DNA of 64,000 bases from JANQRZ01 sp965215165 (GTDB lineage Bacteria > Bacteroidota > Rhodothermia > Rhodothermales > JANQRZ01). Shown here piece by piece: positions 56,774 through 64,000 of the stretch. The notes below the pieces were generated by a model. The model was given only the letters and a program-made list of their open reading frames with translations. It was not told where the DNA came from and ran no database searches. Within the stretch, counting starts at the first letter, position 1. Every line of letters starts with the position of its first letter. Location of the stretch: NCBI GenBank assembly GCA_965215165.1, contig CBDCCX010000006.1:1302001-1366000 (forward strand), in the 5' to 3' direction. The translations under genes were made by a program, and so were the position numbers.

Positions 56774-57771
56774 CGCACGCGGCGCGCCATGCGCCCGGCG
56801 ATCCAGCGCAGCCCGTCGCGCCCTGGCCCAGCCGGGAGCCGGTCGAGGGCTGCCTCGCCGGTATGGTAGTAGCGGAGCACCGCGTCTCGGGCCTCGCCGA
56901 GCACGCCGAGCGACCGCATCCGGCGGCGCGCCTCGTCGATCTCGCCCGCCGGCAACCCGCCCGAGGCGATGCGACGGAACCAGTCGTGCTCGTCGCCTTC
57001 GGCGCGCTCGAGCGTGCGGAGGAGAAGGTAGGTCTTCTTGCCCTCCATCAGATCGCCGCCGATGGTCTTGCCCCAGCGGGCATCGTCGGCCGTGAGGTCG
57101 AGGAGGTCGTCCTGAATCTGGAAGGCCCGGCCCCACGCCCGGCCGACCTCGGCGAGGGCGTCGAGCGCGTCGGCGTCGGCGTCGCCGACGAGGCCGCCGA
57201 GCACGAGCGCGAGCTCGACGAGCGCGCCGGTCTTGCGGTCGATCATGTCGAGGTAGCGCGCGACCGTCACCGCGTCGTCGGTCCCGAACTGCTCGTCGAG
57301 CGTCTGCCCTTCGCAGAGCCGCATCACCATTCGGTGGAAGGCGCGGACGGTCTCGCCGAGCCGGTCCGTCTCGGTCTGCGCGAGGAGGTCGTAGGCGGTC
57401 CCCATCAGCAAATCGCCCGCGAGGATGGCCGTGCTCTGATCCCAGACGACGTGGACCGAGGGCCGGCCGCGGCGCTCGTCGGCGTGGTCCATGATGTCGT
57501 CGTGGACGAGCGTGAAGTTGTGGAACACCTCGACGGCGAGGGCCGCCGGGAGCATCCGCTCCGTGGGCACGTCGAAGACCTCGGCTGCCAGCAGCGCGAG
57601 GGCCGGGCGAAGCCGCTTGCCGCCGCCGGCGAGGACGTAGCGCACCGGCTCGTAGAGCGCCTCCGGCTCCGCCGGAAACGGGATCCCGGCGAGGCCGCGC
57701 TCAGCGGCCTCGGTGAGCCGGGCGACGTGCGCCTCGGCGGCGCGGGTCGGGTCGGCGAGCGTCGGGTTCAC
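56770..57771 (-). CDS. Polyprenyl diphosphate synthase
   Basis: 333 residues. GGGKRLRPALALLAAEV, then LVHDDIMDHADERRG with the first Asp-rich motif, KTGALVELALVLGGL, and FQIQDDLLDLTADDARWGKTIGGDL with the second. It makes a C15-C20 or longer prenyl diphosphate from the products of the MEP pathway. Its ATG overlaps the stop of the adenylate kinase gene (ATGA, 57768-57771). Chain length cannot be set by eye. Confidence 0.92.
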   Translation of the reverse strand: MNPTLADPTRAAEAHVARLTEAAERGLAGIPFPAEPEALYEPVRYVLAGGGKRLRPALALLAAEVFDVPTERMLPAALAVEVFHNFTLVHDDIMDHADERRGRPSVHVVWDQSTAILAGDLLMGTAYDLLAQTETDRLGETVRAFHRMVMRLCEGQTLDEQFGTDDAVTVARYLDMIDRKTGALVELALVLGGLVGDADADALDALAEVGRAWGRAFQIQDDLLDLTADDARWGKTIGGDLMEGKKTYLLLRTLERAEGDEHDWFRRIASGGLPAGEIDEARRRMRSLGVLGEARDAVLRYYHTGEAALDRLPAGPGRDGLRWIAGRMARRVR

Positions 57772-58433
57772 GAGGCGCGCGGGGTGTCGAGGCCGCGCGC
57801 ACCGACCTCGCCGAGCGCGTCCATGATCCGCTCCTGCACAGCCCCGATCTCCCCCTCGCCGTCGATCTCGGCGAACGGAGCCTCGCGCCGGAAGACGGCG
57901 GCGACGGGCCGGGTCTCCTCCTCGTAGACCTGGAGCCGCGTGCGAATGGCCTCGGGCTGATCGTCGGAGCGGTGGACGAGCCGTTCGGCCGGCAGGTCGG
58001 GCGGCGGCGGGTTGAAGTCGAGGTGGTAGATCGCGCCGGTGTCGCGGTCGGTGCGGCGGCGCGAGAGGCGGTTCACGATGCGCTCGGGGTCGACCTTCAG
58101 GCTGACCACGGCGTCGAGCGGGGTGCCGTGTGAGGCGAGGTAGCCGAGGAGCCAGCGGGCCTGGTCGGTGGTGCGCGGAAAGCCGTCGAGGATGAAGCCG
58201 TCGCGCCCGAGCGCGTCGAGCGCGCCTTCGACCATCCTGTTGACGACCGCATCGGGGACGAGCTGGCCGTCGTCCATGTAGCGCTTGGCCTCGAGGCCGA
58301 CCGGCGTCTCGTCGCGGAGGGCGGCGCGGAAGAGGTCGCCGGTGGAGATTTGCTGGAGGGAGAACCGCTCGACGAGCCGCCGGGCCTGGGTGCCCTTGCC
58401 GGCTCCCGGCGGCCCGAAGAGGACGAGGCGCAT
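57768..58433 (-). CDS. adk: Adenylate kinase
   Basis: Interconverts AMP + ATP with 2 ADP. 221 residues. P-loop GPPGAGKGT (7-15), the AMP-binding ISTGDLFRAAL, GFILDGFPRTTDQA, and the LID region RTDRDTGAIYHLDFNPPP, which has no zinc cysteines. The ATG at 58433 matches the usual N terminus. Adjacent to the polyprenyl synthase gene with overlap. Confidence 0.96.
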   Translation of the reverse strand: MRLVLFGPPGAGKGTQARRLVERFSLQQISTGDLFRAALRDETPVGLEAKRYMDDGQLVPDAVVNRMVEGALDALGRDGFILDGFPRTTDQARWLLGYLASHGTPLDAVVSLKVDPERIVNRLSRRRTDRDTGAIYHLDFNPPPPDLPAERLVHRSDDQPEAIRTRLQVYEEETRPVAAVFRREAPFAEIDGEGEIGAVQERIMDALGEVGARGLDTPRAS

Positions 58434-58501
58434 GGGGACGGGAAACGTGGAATCGTGGGACCGCCGACGGAGCCTGTCCGGCGCGACGTGAAAGATACGG
58501 G

Positions 58502-58936
58502 CTACGCCCGGACGGGGCGGCCGGCAGCGGGGTCGATGCTCCGTCCGGCCTCGCCGCGGTCGAGGATGTGCTCCAGCAGGAAGCCTTCGTCGAGCGGCGT
58601 GGGGAGCGCGGCGAGGCCGAGCCAGAGGCCGCTCCACAGCAGCAGGGCGAGCGTGACGAAGGAGGCTACGCCCGGCCAGCGCCGCCGCGTGATCGCCACG
58701 AAGCGCATCAGGCTGAGGACCGTCACCGGGATGAAGACGAGCGCTAGCAGCACTGTCCCTCCCATCGACCGGATCAGGAGCGTGCCCCCGGCGACCGTCG
58801 CCAGGAAGAAGAGGGTCCCGCGCACCACCTCCCACCTGCGCGACGACGCGGTGAACCGACCCGTCCGCGCCTCCCACATCAGCACGACGCCGGCCACAAA
58901 CAGGACGGCGAGGAAGACAGTGACGGCGAGAGACAT
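58502..58936 (-). CDS. Small membrane protein of unknown function
   Basis: 144 residues with about four membrane helices (about 3-20, 38-57, 60-79 and 92-112) and a polar C-terminal tail of about 25 residues. No family recognised. Upstream of adk by 68 bp; probably separate. Confidence 0.65.
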   Translation of the reverse strand: MSLAVTVFLAVLFVAGVVLMWEARTGRFTASSRRWEVVRGTLFFLATVAGGTLLIRSMGGTVLLALVFIPVTVLSLMRFVAITRRRWPGVASFVTLALLLWSGLWLGLAALPTPLDEGFLLEHILDRGEAGRSIDPAAGRPVRA

Positions 58937-58972
58937 AGCGATCGGAGCTAGGGTCGGGCGCGAGGGCGGCCT

Positions 58973-59515
58973 TCAGGGCGTGTCCTGCATCGCAGAAACG
59001 ATCTCGTCCTCGCCGGTGAGCCGCTGCGCGATCTGGTCGAGGGCAAACTTAGCACCGAACCCGAGGGCCGTGTTGAGGAGCACGTTGATCGTGGACGAGG
59101 TCGTGCGCACCGTCTCCTCCTCGAGCACGATCACCGGCGCGCGCGTGCGGAGCATCTGCGCGAGGGCGCGCTCGGCATCCTCACCGCCGGCGACGCGGAG
59201 GCCCGCCTCGTCTACCAAGTCGTCGAGGTAGGCGCTCATCCACAGGTCGCGCTCGCTCGGCTCCTCGGGCGTCTCGCGCGCCAGCAGGCCCGTGACCAGC
59301 CCCGCCGCCACGCCGACCCCGGCCGCCACGCCGATGGCCCGCAGCGGGTCTTCGCGGACGTAGTCCAGCAGCGGCCTGCCGCCGACGCTGACATCGTCGA
59401 ACGTCGTCAGCTCCTTCTTCAGCCCAGTGAGGTGGTAGTCGAGGCTGTCGGCGCGGGCGTCGAGCGCGGCGCGGAGCTGGTGCTGCGTGAGAGACTTCTT
59501 CTTGAGGTCGTCCAT
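58973..59515 (-). CDS. DUF883/glycine-zipper-like small envelope protein
   Basis: 180 residues from the ATG at 59515. A helical N-terminal part (LTQHQLRAALDARADSLDYHLTGLKKELTTF) is followed by a short hydrophobic glycine-zipper stretch, LRAIGVAAGVGVAAGLVTGLLA, as in DUF883/YqjD-type proteins that attach to the inner membrane, and a polar tail. In this sequence the frame is open upstream into the holin-like gene. Confidence 0.65.
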   Translation of the reverse strand: MDDLKKKSLTQHQLRAALDARADSLDYHLTGLKKELTTFDDVSVGGRPLLDYVREDPLRAIGVAAGVGVAAGLVTGLLARETPEEPSERDLWMSAYLDDLVDEAGLRVAGGEDAERALAQMLRTRAPVIVLEEETVRTTSSTINVLLNTALGFGAKFALDQIAQRLTGEDEIVSAMQDTP

Positions 59516-59541
59516 GCTGGGCGGTAGTCTTGAGCGACGGG

Positions 59542-60280
59542 CTAGGCGACAGGCTGCGGCGAGGCGACAGGCTGCGGCGAGGCGACAGGCTGCGGCGAGG
59601 CGACAGGCTGCGGCGAGGCGACAGGCTGCGGCGAGGCGACAGGCTGCGGCGACGACGGGCTGCGGCGCATCGACCGGGGGCGGGGACGAGCCGAAGACCG
59701 AAAGCTGTTCCTTCTTCTGCTCGGCCTTCTTGTAGGCCAGCCAGGCCCCGAGGCCGGCGAGCGCCATCATCGTGAGGAATCCCAGCGTGAGCGCCCACAG
59801 CTCGTGCTCCTCACCCAGCAGGAGACCCCACAGCGCGCTGAGGAGGAACCCGACCACGAGCAACCCAGCGAAGGCCGCCACGAGCGCAAACACGGCCACC
59901 ACCCCATACGCTTTAGCGAGCGTGAGGGCCTGCGTTTTCACCGTCTGCACCTCGTCCTTCACCTCGCGCTTGAGCAAGGCGATCCGCAACTCGATCCAGT
60001 CGGTCAGATCGTCCTTGGCCCCCCTGACGTGGTCGGTGACGCGGGCGACCTTCCCCTTGTGAGCAGGGAGCTGGTGCGCCGCGTCAGCGGTCATCGGCAG
60101 CGGGGCGGCACCGGGCCGGAGGGCCGCCGGTGGCGGCGCGACGAGAAGCGGATCGCCCGGCAATGGGGCCCCGACCGGCGGTGGGTCTGCGAGGGCTGCC
60201 CCGCCGGGGTGCCCACCGACCGGCGAAGGCTCGGGCGGCAGAGCCGGAGGGGAAGCGGGACGGGGATCGGGGACGGCCAT
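59542..60280 (-). CDS. Phage holin family (PF07332-like) protein with a repeat tail; frame disturbed
   Basis: Starts MAVPDPRPASPP (60280) or perhaps at the Met at 60094. A Pro-rich N-terminal tail precedes DDLTDWIELRIALLKREVKDEVQTVKTQ, then two membrane helices (GVVAVFALVAAFAGLLVVGFLL; LWALTLGFLTMMALAGLGAWLAYKK). The tail is an 18-bp repeat. In one frame it encodes PQPVAS and ends in TAG at 59542. As sequenced, a 2-bp shortfall at the first unit (59652-59664) puts the reading into AAACRL and through into the DUF883-like gene, which creates one 435-residue frame. Confidence 0.62.
59544..59651. repeat. 18-bp tandem repeat, six perfect copies
   Basis: Unit AGGCGACAGGCTGCGGCG repeated exactly from 59544 to 59651, flanked by degenerate copies. 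The unit is a multiple of three, so copy-number change keeps frame. No spacers, so not a CRISPR array. Confidence 0.97.
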
Positions 60281-60404
60281 GTCGGAGCGAGCGAGAGGCA
60301 GAGGTGGGCAGGGCGAAAGGTACTCCGCAGCGGGAAGATATGTTTTCGCGCTCCCAGACGGTGCGGTAGCTTCCGACTCTTCTCCCCGCCTCGCCGACGC
60401 CCCA

Positions 60405-60677
60405 ATGCCTCCGTTCTCCGTCCAGCCCACGCCCAACCCCAACAGCCTCAAGTTCACCGCCGCCGACACCCCCTTCCTCGATGGTGGAATGGGCGCGTTC
60501 TCGAGTGCAGCCGAAGCCTCGGGCGATCCCCTCGGTGCTCCCCTCTTCGCCCTCGACGGGATGCACAACGTCCTCGTGCTGCCGGGCTTCGTCACCGTCA
60601 CCAAGCGCCCCGAGGCGTCGTGGGACGACCTGCTGCCGCGCGTCGAGCAGATTCTGACGCAGCACCTCGAATCGTGA
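60405..60677 (+). CDS. Nfu N-terminal-domain protein
   Basis: 90 residues that match the scaffold protein Nfu/NifU N-terminal domain (PF08712): QPTPNPNSLKFTAADTPFLDGGM, ALDGMHNVLVLPGFVTVTKRP and SWDDLLPRVEQIL. The C-terminal CxxC domain that holds Fe-S clusters is missing, so it is a stand-alone domain of unclear role. Free-standing, divergent from the holin-like gene. Confidence 0.83.
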   Translation: MPPFSVQPTPNPNSLKFTAADTPFLDGGMGAFSSAAEASGDPLGAPLFALDGMHNVLVLPGFVTVTKRPEASWDDLLPRVEQILTQHLES

Positions 60678-60692
60678 CCGCGCCTCTGCCGA

Positions 60693-61697
60693 TCACACGC
60701 TCGCCAGGAACGCCGCGACCGCCTCGTCCAGCCCCGGCCGGTGTACGTCGCCCGGCGCGGTGGACCGCCCCTCTAGCCGCTCTGCCACCTCAGGTGCCGC
60801 GACTACCGCGACCCCCGGCGGCTGCGCCCGAAGCCAGCGGCTGACCTCAGCGAGCGAGGCATACTCGGCCCAGCGGAGGTGGGCCGGCGCTTGCGGCTCC
60901 GGCGCGCCCTTGCTGACGAGGAAGCCGGAGCCCGTGGCGTGCGGCTGCTTCGCCGAGGCGAGGAAGGCCGTCGGGAGCGCGAGTGTGCCGTCGGTGTCCG
61001 GGTGCGCCGGGACATACTCTCGGAACCCGGCGAGCGCGTTCAAGAGCGCATCCGGCGCGAGCCCGGCCGGTGCCCACACGATGCCGGGCGCGCCGACGCC
61101 TTCGTGCAGCAGCAGATCCTCGGCCAGCCCGCTGAGCGTCGCGGCGTCCTCCCGCCCACCGAGCACCGCAAGCAGGGAGCCTCGGACCGACAGCAGACGA
61201 CGCGAGGCGGGGAGGCCCGCCGCCTCGGCCTCGGCGACGAGCGCGTGCTCTTCCTCCGGCTCGGTCCCCTCAGCGACGAGTGCTTCCGCTCGGTCCAGCA
61301 CCTCTCGCCGCGAGACGAAGGTGACGGCGGCGCCCGGCACCTCGTCCCAGAACGCAGGCAGGAGCGCGGGCGACGACTCCGACAGTCCAATAACGGCTTC
61401 GTGGCCGAGCAGCATCGCCGCCAGCGCCGCCGTCCACCCCGCCAGCGGCGCGCTCTCACCGCAGAGCACCCCGACCGTCGCCCGGCGCACTGCCGCTCGG
61501 CTGCCGAGCCACGCCGCGAGGGTTGCCGGCGTCGCCTGATGCGCGCGGTGGTTCAGCGCAAACGCCAGCCCCTCTTCGGTCCACCGGTTCGGAGCGGCGA
61601 GCGTGGCCTCGACGGCCGCGCGGCGCGGGGGGTGCTCCGGGTCGCGCCAGGCCTCGGCCGCCTCGGACATGACCGCGATGTGGTCGGCCGGCGTCAT
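60693..61697 (-). CDS. LuxC-like acyl-CoA reductase family protein
   Basis: 334 residues. The N-terminal NRWTEEGLAFALNHRAH, then GVLCGESAPLAGWTAALAAMLLGHEAVIGLSE (nucleotide-binding region) and a C-terminal part with Rossmann-like strands resemble the PF05893 acyl-CoA reductase family found in Bacteroidota. Members make aldehydes from acyl-CoA; this divergent form has no function assigned. Overlaps the RNase D gene stop by ATGA (61694-61697). Confidence 0.7.
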   Translation of the reverse strand: MTPADHIAVMSEAAEAWRDPEHPPRRAAVEATLAAPNRWTEEGLAFALNHRAHQATPATLAAWLGSRAAVRRATVGVLCGESAPLAGWTAALAAMLLGHEAVIGLSESSPALLPAFWDEVPGAAVTFVSRREVLDRAEALVAEGTEPEEEHALVAEAEAAGLPASRRLLSVRGSLLAVLGGREDAATLSGLAEDLLLHEGVGAPGIVWAPAGLAPDALLNALAGFREYVPAHPDTDGTLALPTAFLASAKQPHATGSGFLVSKGAPEPQAPAHLRWAEYASLAEVSRWLRAQPPGVAVVAAPEVAERLEGRSTAPGDVHRPGLDEAVAAFLASV

Positions 61698-62875
61698 GGG
61701 TCGGCGCGCAGCGCGGGCAGCGCCGTCGCGGGGTCCACGCCGACGGAGCCTTCGCCGCGCAGCAGATCGAGGAGCGCCTCGCCGACGAGCGCGCCGCGCC
61801 AGCCTCGCAGCATCGCATGGTCGGCCGGCCGGGCGTCGGGGCCGTCGGCCACCAGGCGTTCCATCTCCGCCCGGTTTGCCACCAAGCCGGGGTCGATGCC
61901 CTGCCCGAGGCTCTGCCCTTTGACGAGGGCCAGGGCGAGGTCGAGCCGGGCCTGCTCGGCGTCGTCGCTGCGGCGGCTGGTGGGGGGCCGGGGCTGCTCG
62001 CTCTTGGGCACGGCGAGGCCCTGCGCGATGGCTACGACGAGCGCCTCGCCGTAGCTGCGGCTCGCGTTATCGCTCAGGCCACGGACGCTGCGGAGCGCAC
62101 CCGAGTTGTCGGGCTTGCGCTGCGCGAGTGTGACCAGCACCTCGTCCGGGACCACGTGCCGGCGCGGCTTGTCGGCCTGCCGCGCCTCGGCCTCGCGCCA
62201 GGCGGTGACCTCGCGCAGCACGGCGTAGTCGCGCGACGAAAACCCTCGCTTGCCGCGCGCCTTGATCCGGTGATACTGCTCGCGCGGGTCGGCCTCGGCG
62301 TAGAGCGCCGCGTCGTCGTAGCGCCCCATCTCCTCGGCCACCCACGCCTCGCGGCCCCGCTCCCCGATGCGCGCGCGCAGCACGTCGAACGCCTCGGGAA
62401 GGTACCGCACGTCGTCGCGGGCGTACTCGAGCTGAGCGTCGCTGAGCGGCCGCCGCAGCCAGTCCGAGCGCGACTCCCCCTTGGGCAAGTGCACCCCGAC
62501 GGTCTCCTCGATCAGCGCCTGGAGCGACAGGGTCGCGCCCAGACCGACGAAGCCCGCCGCCAAGCGGGAGTCGAAGGTGTTGCGCGGCGCAGTCTCGGGC
62601 GATGCTCCGACAGCCCGGTGGAGGATCGTCAAGTCCTGCTGCGCGTCGTGGAGGATTTTGACGACGCCGGGGTCAGCCAAGAGGTCGCCGAGCGGCCGGA
62701 GGTCGAGCGCCGTGGCGTCGATCAGGAACGTCTCGTCGCGGTCCAGGCCGAGTTGGACGAGCCCGAGGCGCGGGTAGTAGGTCCGCTCCCAGACGAACTC
62801 GGTGTCGAGCGCGACGCGGGCGGCGCGGCGGGCGCGGGCGATGAGGTCGTCGAGGGCGGTAGCAGTATCGATCAT
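61694..62875 (-). CDS. rnd: Ribonuclease D
   Basis: 393 residues. DEDDy exonuclease core: VALDTEFVWERTYYPRLGLVQLG, KILHDAQQDLTILHRA and LEYARDDVRYLPEAFDVL with the Tyr. The HRDC-like C-terminal half (about 215-300) has REVTAWREAEARQADKPRRHVVPDEVL. Trims 3' ends of tRNA and other RNAs. Coupled to the LuxC-like gene. Confidence 0.93.
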   Translation of the reverse strand: MIDTATALDDLIARARRAARVALDTEFVWERTYYPRLGLVQLGLDRDETFLIDATALDLRPLGDLLADPGVVKILHDAQQDLTILHRAVGASPETAPRNTFDSRLAAGFVGLGATLSLQALIEETVGVHLPKGESRSDWLRRPLSDAQLEYARDDVRYLPEAFDVLRARIGERGREAWVAEEMGRYDDAALYAEADPREQYHRIKARGKRGFSSRDYAVLREVTAWREAEARQADKPRRHVVPDEVLVTLAQRKPDNSGALRSVRGLSDNASRSYGEALVVAIAQGLAVPKSEQPRPPTSRRSDDAEQARLDLALALVKGQSLGQGIDPGLVANRAEMERLVADGPDARPADHAMLRGWRGALVGEALLDLLRGEGSVGVDPATALPALRADP

Positions 62876-62963
62876 GTGTGTCAGGCTGAGTTAAACGGAA
62901 AGAGGCGGACGCAGCGCCCGCCCCCCTCGTCGTCCGGCATCCGTCCCTCGTCCCTCTTACGGT

Positions 62964-63118
62964 CGTGTGGACAATTGCGAGGTCAGGCTCGCGCACGGTC
63001 ACGATTTCATCCTCGCAAGGAGCACGAGAAGCCAGATGCCGTAGCATCGGGCGACGAGTGCAACACGGCGAGGGCGGAATCTGGCCCGTGAGAGCCGATC
63101 TGGGTGAATGTCCACACG
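62964..63118. repeat. 155-bp segment with 10-bp terminal inverted repeats
   Basis: CGTGTGGACA (62964-62973) and TGTCCACACG (63109-63118) are perfect inverted repeats. Inside is a 26-bp stretch (63033-63058) that matches 5719-5744 with one change. It lies between the RNase D start and the sugar transferase stop and may be a MITE-like element. Confidence 0.5.
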
Positions 63119-63120
63119 GC

Positions 63121-64000
63121 CTAATGGCCTTGCTGAGTCAAGGTGGTGCGGACGGTTTGGAGCAGGATCTGGAAGTCCATCCGCAGGCTCATGTTCTCGA
63201 TGTAGAACAGGTCGTACTTGAGCTTCTGGCGGACGTCGTCGATGTCCTGGTCGTAGCGCCACTTGACCTGAGCGAGGCCGGTGATGCCCGGTTGGACGCG
63301 GTGGCGGCGGCTGTAGAGCGGGATTTCGCGGGCGAGGGTCTCGATGAAGTAGGGCCGCTCCGGGCGCGGGCCGACCAGGCTCATCTCGCCCTTGAGCACG
63401 TTCCACATCTGCGGGATCTCGTCGAGCCGGAGCGCGCGCAGCACCTGCCCGATCGAGGTGTAGCGCGGGTCGCCCTTCTGCGCCCAGACGGGGCCGGTAT
63501 GGCGCTCGGCGTCGTCCTGCATCGTGCGAAATTTGTACATCGTGAAGCGCCGGCCGTGCTGCCCAGTCCGCGTCTGCCGGTAGATCGCCGGTCCCGGCGA
63601 GGTCGCCTTGACGAGCGCGCCGACGGCCAGCCACAGCGGCAGCCCCGCCACCAGGACCGCCGCGCTCACGACGATGTCGAGCAGCCGCTTGGTGCTCTTC
63701 TCCCACGCCGGGATCGGCTCGGGGAGGACTTCGATCAGCGGGAGGCCATACATGTGCTCGGTGCGCGCCATGCCGCCGATGACGGTGTAGAAGTCCGGCA
63801 CCAGCTTGAGCGCGACGGACCGGCCGTCGCAGACGCGGAGCACCTCGTCGAGGTAGGCGTGGTCATCCGGACCGAGGGCGATCAGCACGTCCTGCACCCC
63901 GAGGCGGTCGATGAGGTCGGGCAGCGCGGCGATCGAGTGGACGGCCGTCGAGAGGCCGTCGCTGTCGAACGACGGGACGGTGTCGCCGTGCGCGGTGGCC
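63121..64000 (-). CDS. Undecaprenyl-phosphate sugar phosphotransferase (5' partial)
   Basis: Initiates surface polysaccharide synthesis by placing a sugar phosphate on undecaprenyl phosphate. The frame is open at the right edge; a GTG at 63897 is internal. The visible part has the end of a CoA-binding-like N-terminal domain, a membrane helix (ASAAVLVAGLPLWLAVGALV region), and the bacterial sugar transferase domain: KATSPGPAIYRQTRTG, YKFRTMQDDAE, LRALRLDEIPQMWNVLKGEMSLVGPRPE and GITGLAQVKWRY. Ends at CTA on the plus strand, 3 bp from a 155-bp repeat segment. Confidence 0.92.
   Translation of the reverse strand, partial: ATAHGDTVPSFDSDGLSTAVHSIAALPDLIDRLGVQDVLIALGPDDHAYLDEVLRVCDGRSVALKLVPDFYTVIGGMARTEHMYGLPLIEVLPEPIPAWEKSTKRLLDIVVSAAVLVAGLPLWLAVGALVKATSPGPAIYRQTRTGQHGRRFTMYKFRTMQDDAERHTGPVWAQKGDPRYTSIGQVLRALRLDEIPQMWNVLKGEMSLVGPRPERPYFIETLAREIPLYSRRHRVQPGITGLAQVKWRYDQDIDDVRQKLKYDLFYIENMSLRMDFQILLQTVRTTLTQQGH

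Noticed and set aside
59544..59651. Possible CRISPR array
   Set aside because: Units are contiguous, with no unique spacers; a simple tandem repeat.

Overview
The window reads as a chromosomal segment of a high-GC member of the Bacteroidota/Rhodothermota side of the FCB group, most like marine Rhodothermia (Rubricoccaceae-type). The evidence is several proteins with type IX secretion (T9SS) C-terminal sorting domains (PNPF motif, then VYDVLGR and a GVYLVRL-type end), many outer-membrane or lipoprotein genes with lipoboxes, a PGI/PMI-type isomerase, a DUF5706 protein of the Bacteroidota type, and very GC-rich codon use that creates long antisense shadow frames. No rRNA, tRNA or CRISPR array was seen.

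Layout. 0-5.5 kb: the 3' part of dnaE, entered through the C-terminal half of an intein; a GQSN-type esterase lipoprotein; a HAD phosphatase; a fructosamine-kinase-like gene; a low-molecular-weight protein tyrosine phosphatase. 6-13.2 kb: dxs, two paralogous PEGA-domain membrane proteins, an outer-membrane barrel protein, a small Bacteroidota-type conserved protein and an L,D-transpeptidase. 13.2-18.1 kb: a surface/polysaccharide-flavoured stretch with a beta-helix protein cut from its T9SS domain by an in-frame stop, an asparagine-synthetase-like protein and a sulfotransferase. 18.3-22.1 kb: a toxin-antitoxin pair behind thyA-folA, then btpA-like and apaG. 22.2-25.3 kb: 2-oxoacid:acceptor oxidoreductase korAB. 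25.3-33.1 kb: a T9SS protein, an M19 dipeptidase and a hut cluster (hutU, a serine hydrolase, hutH). 33.1-35.8 kb: an accessory insert. 35.8-41.6 kb: TauE exporter, a metallo-beta-lactamase/rhodanese protein, mazG, ssb and a CNNM/CorC-type protein. 41.6-47.9 kb: a signalling operon. 48-52.7 kb: a phosphoesterase/BamA-barrel fusion and an SdiA-regulated-like lipoprotein. 53-58.9 kb: pgi/pmi, ptsI, HPr, a polyprenyl synthase, adk. 59-64 kb: a holin-like and a DUF883-like protein linked by a repeat, an Nfu N-terminal-domain protein, a LuxC-like reductase, RNase D and a sugar transferase cut by the window edge.

Two things stand out. First, 41.65-47.89 kb looks like a single operon: a DUF5706 membrane protein (the family of the Pycsar effector PycTM), an MBL-fold hydrolase, a receiver-class III nucleotide cyclase-PilZ protein, a histidine kinase, a cyclic-nucleotide-binding protein, an AI-2E-type transporter and a SixA-like phosphatase. 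Its parts would suffice to make, sense and destroy a cyclic nucleotide under phosphorelay control, feeding a Pycsar-type membrane effector.

Second, accessory cargo at three places is bounded by a duplicated end of the neighbouring housekeeping gene: the folA 3' end around a toxin-antitoxin pair, the hutU 5' end around a 2.6-kb insert, and the pgi 3' end around an unknown membrane protein. The copies differ almost only at synonymous positions, which suggests a recurring way of inserting cargo that restores the host gene with a donor end.
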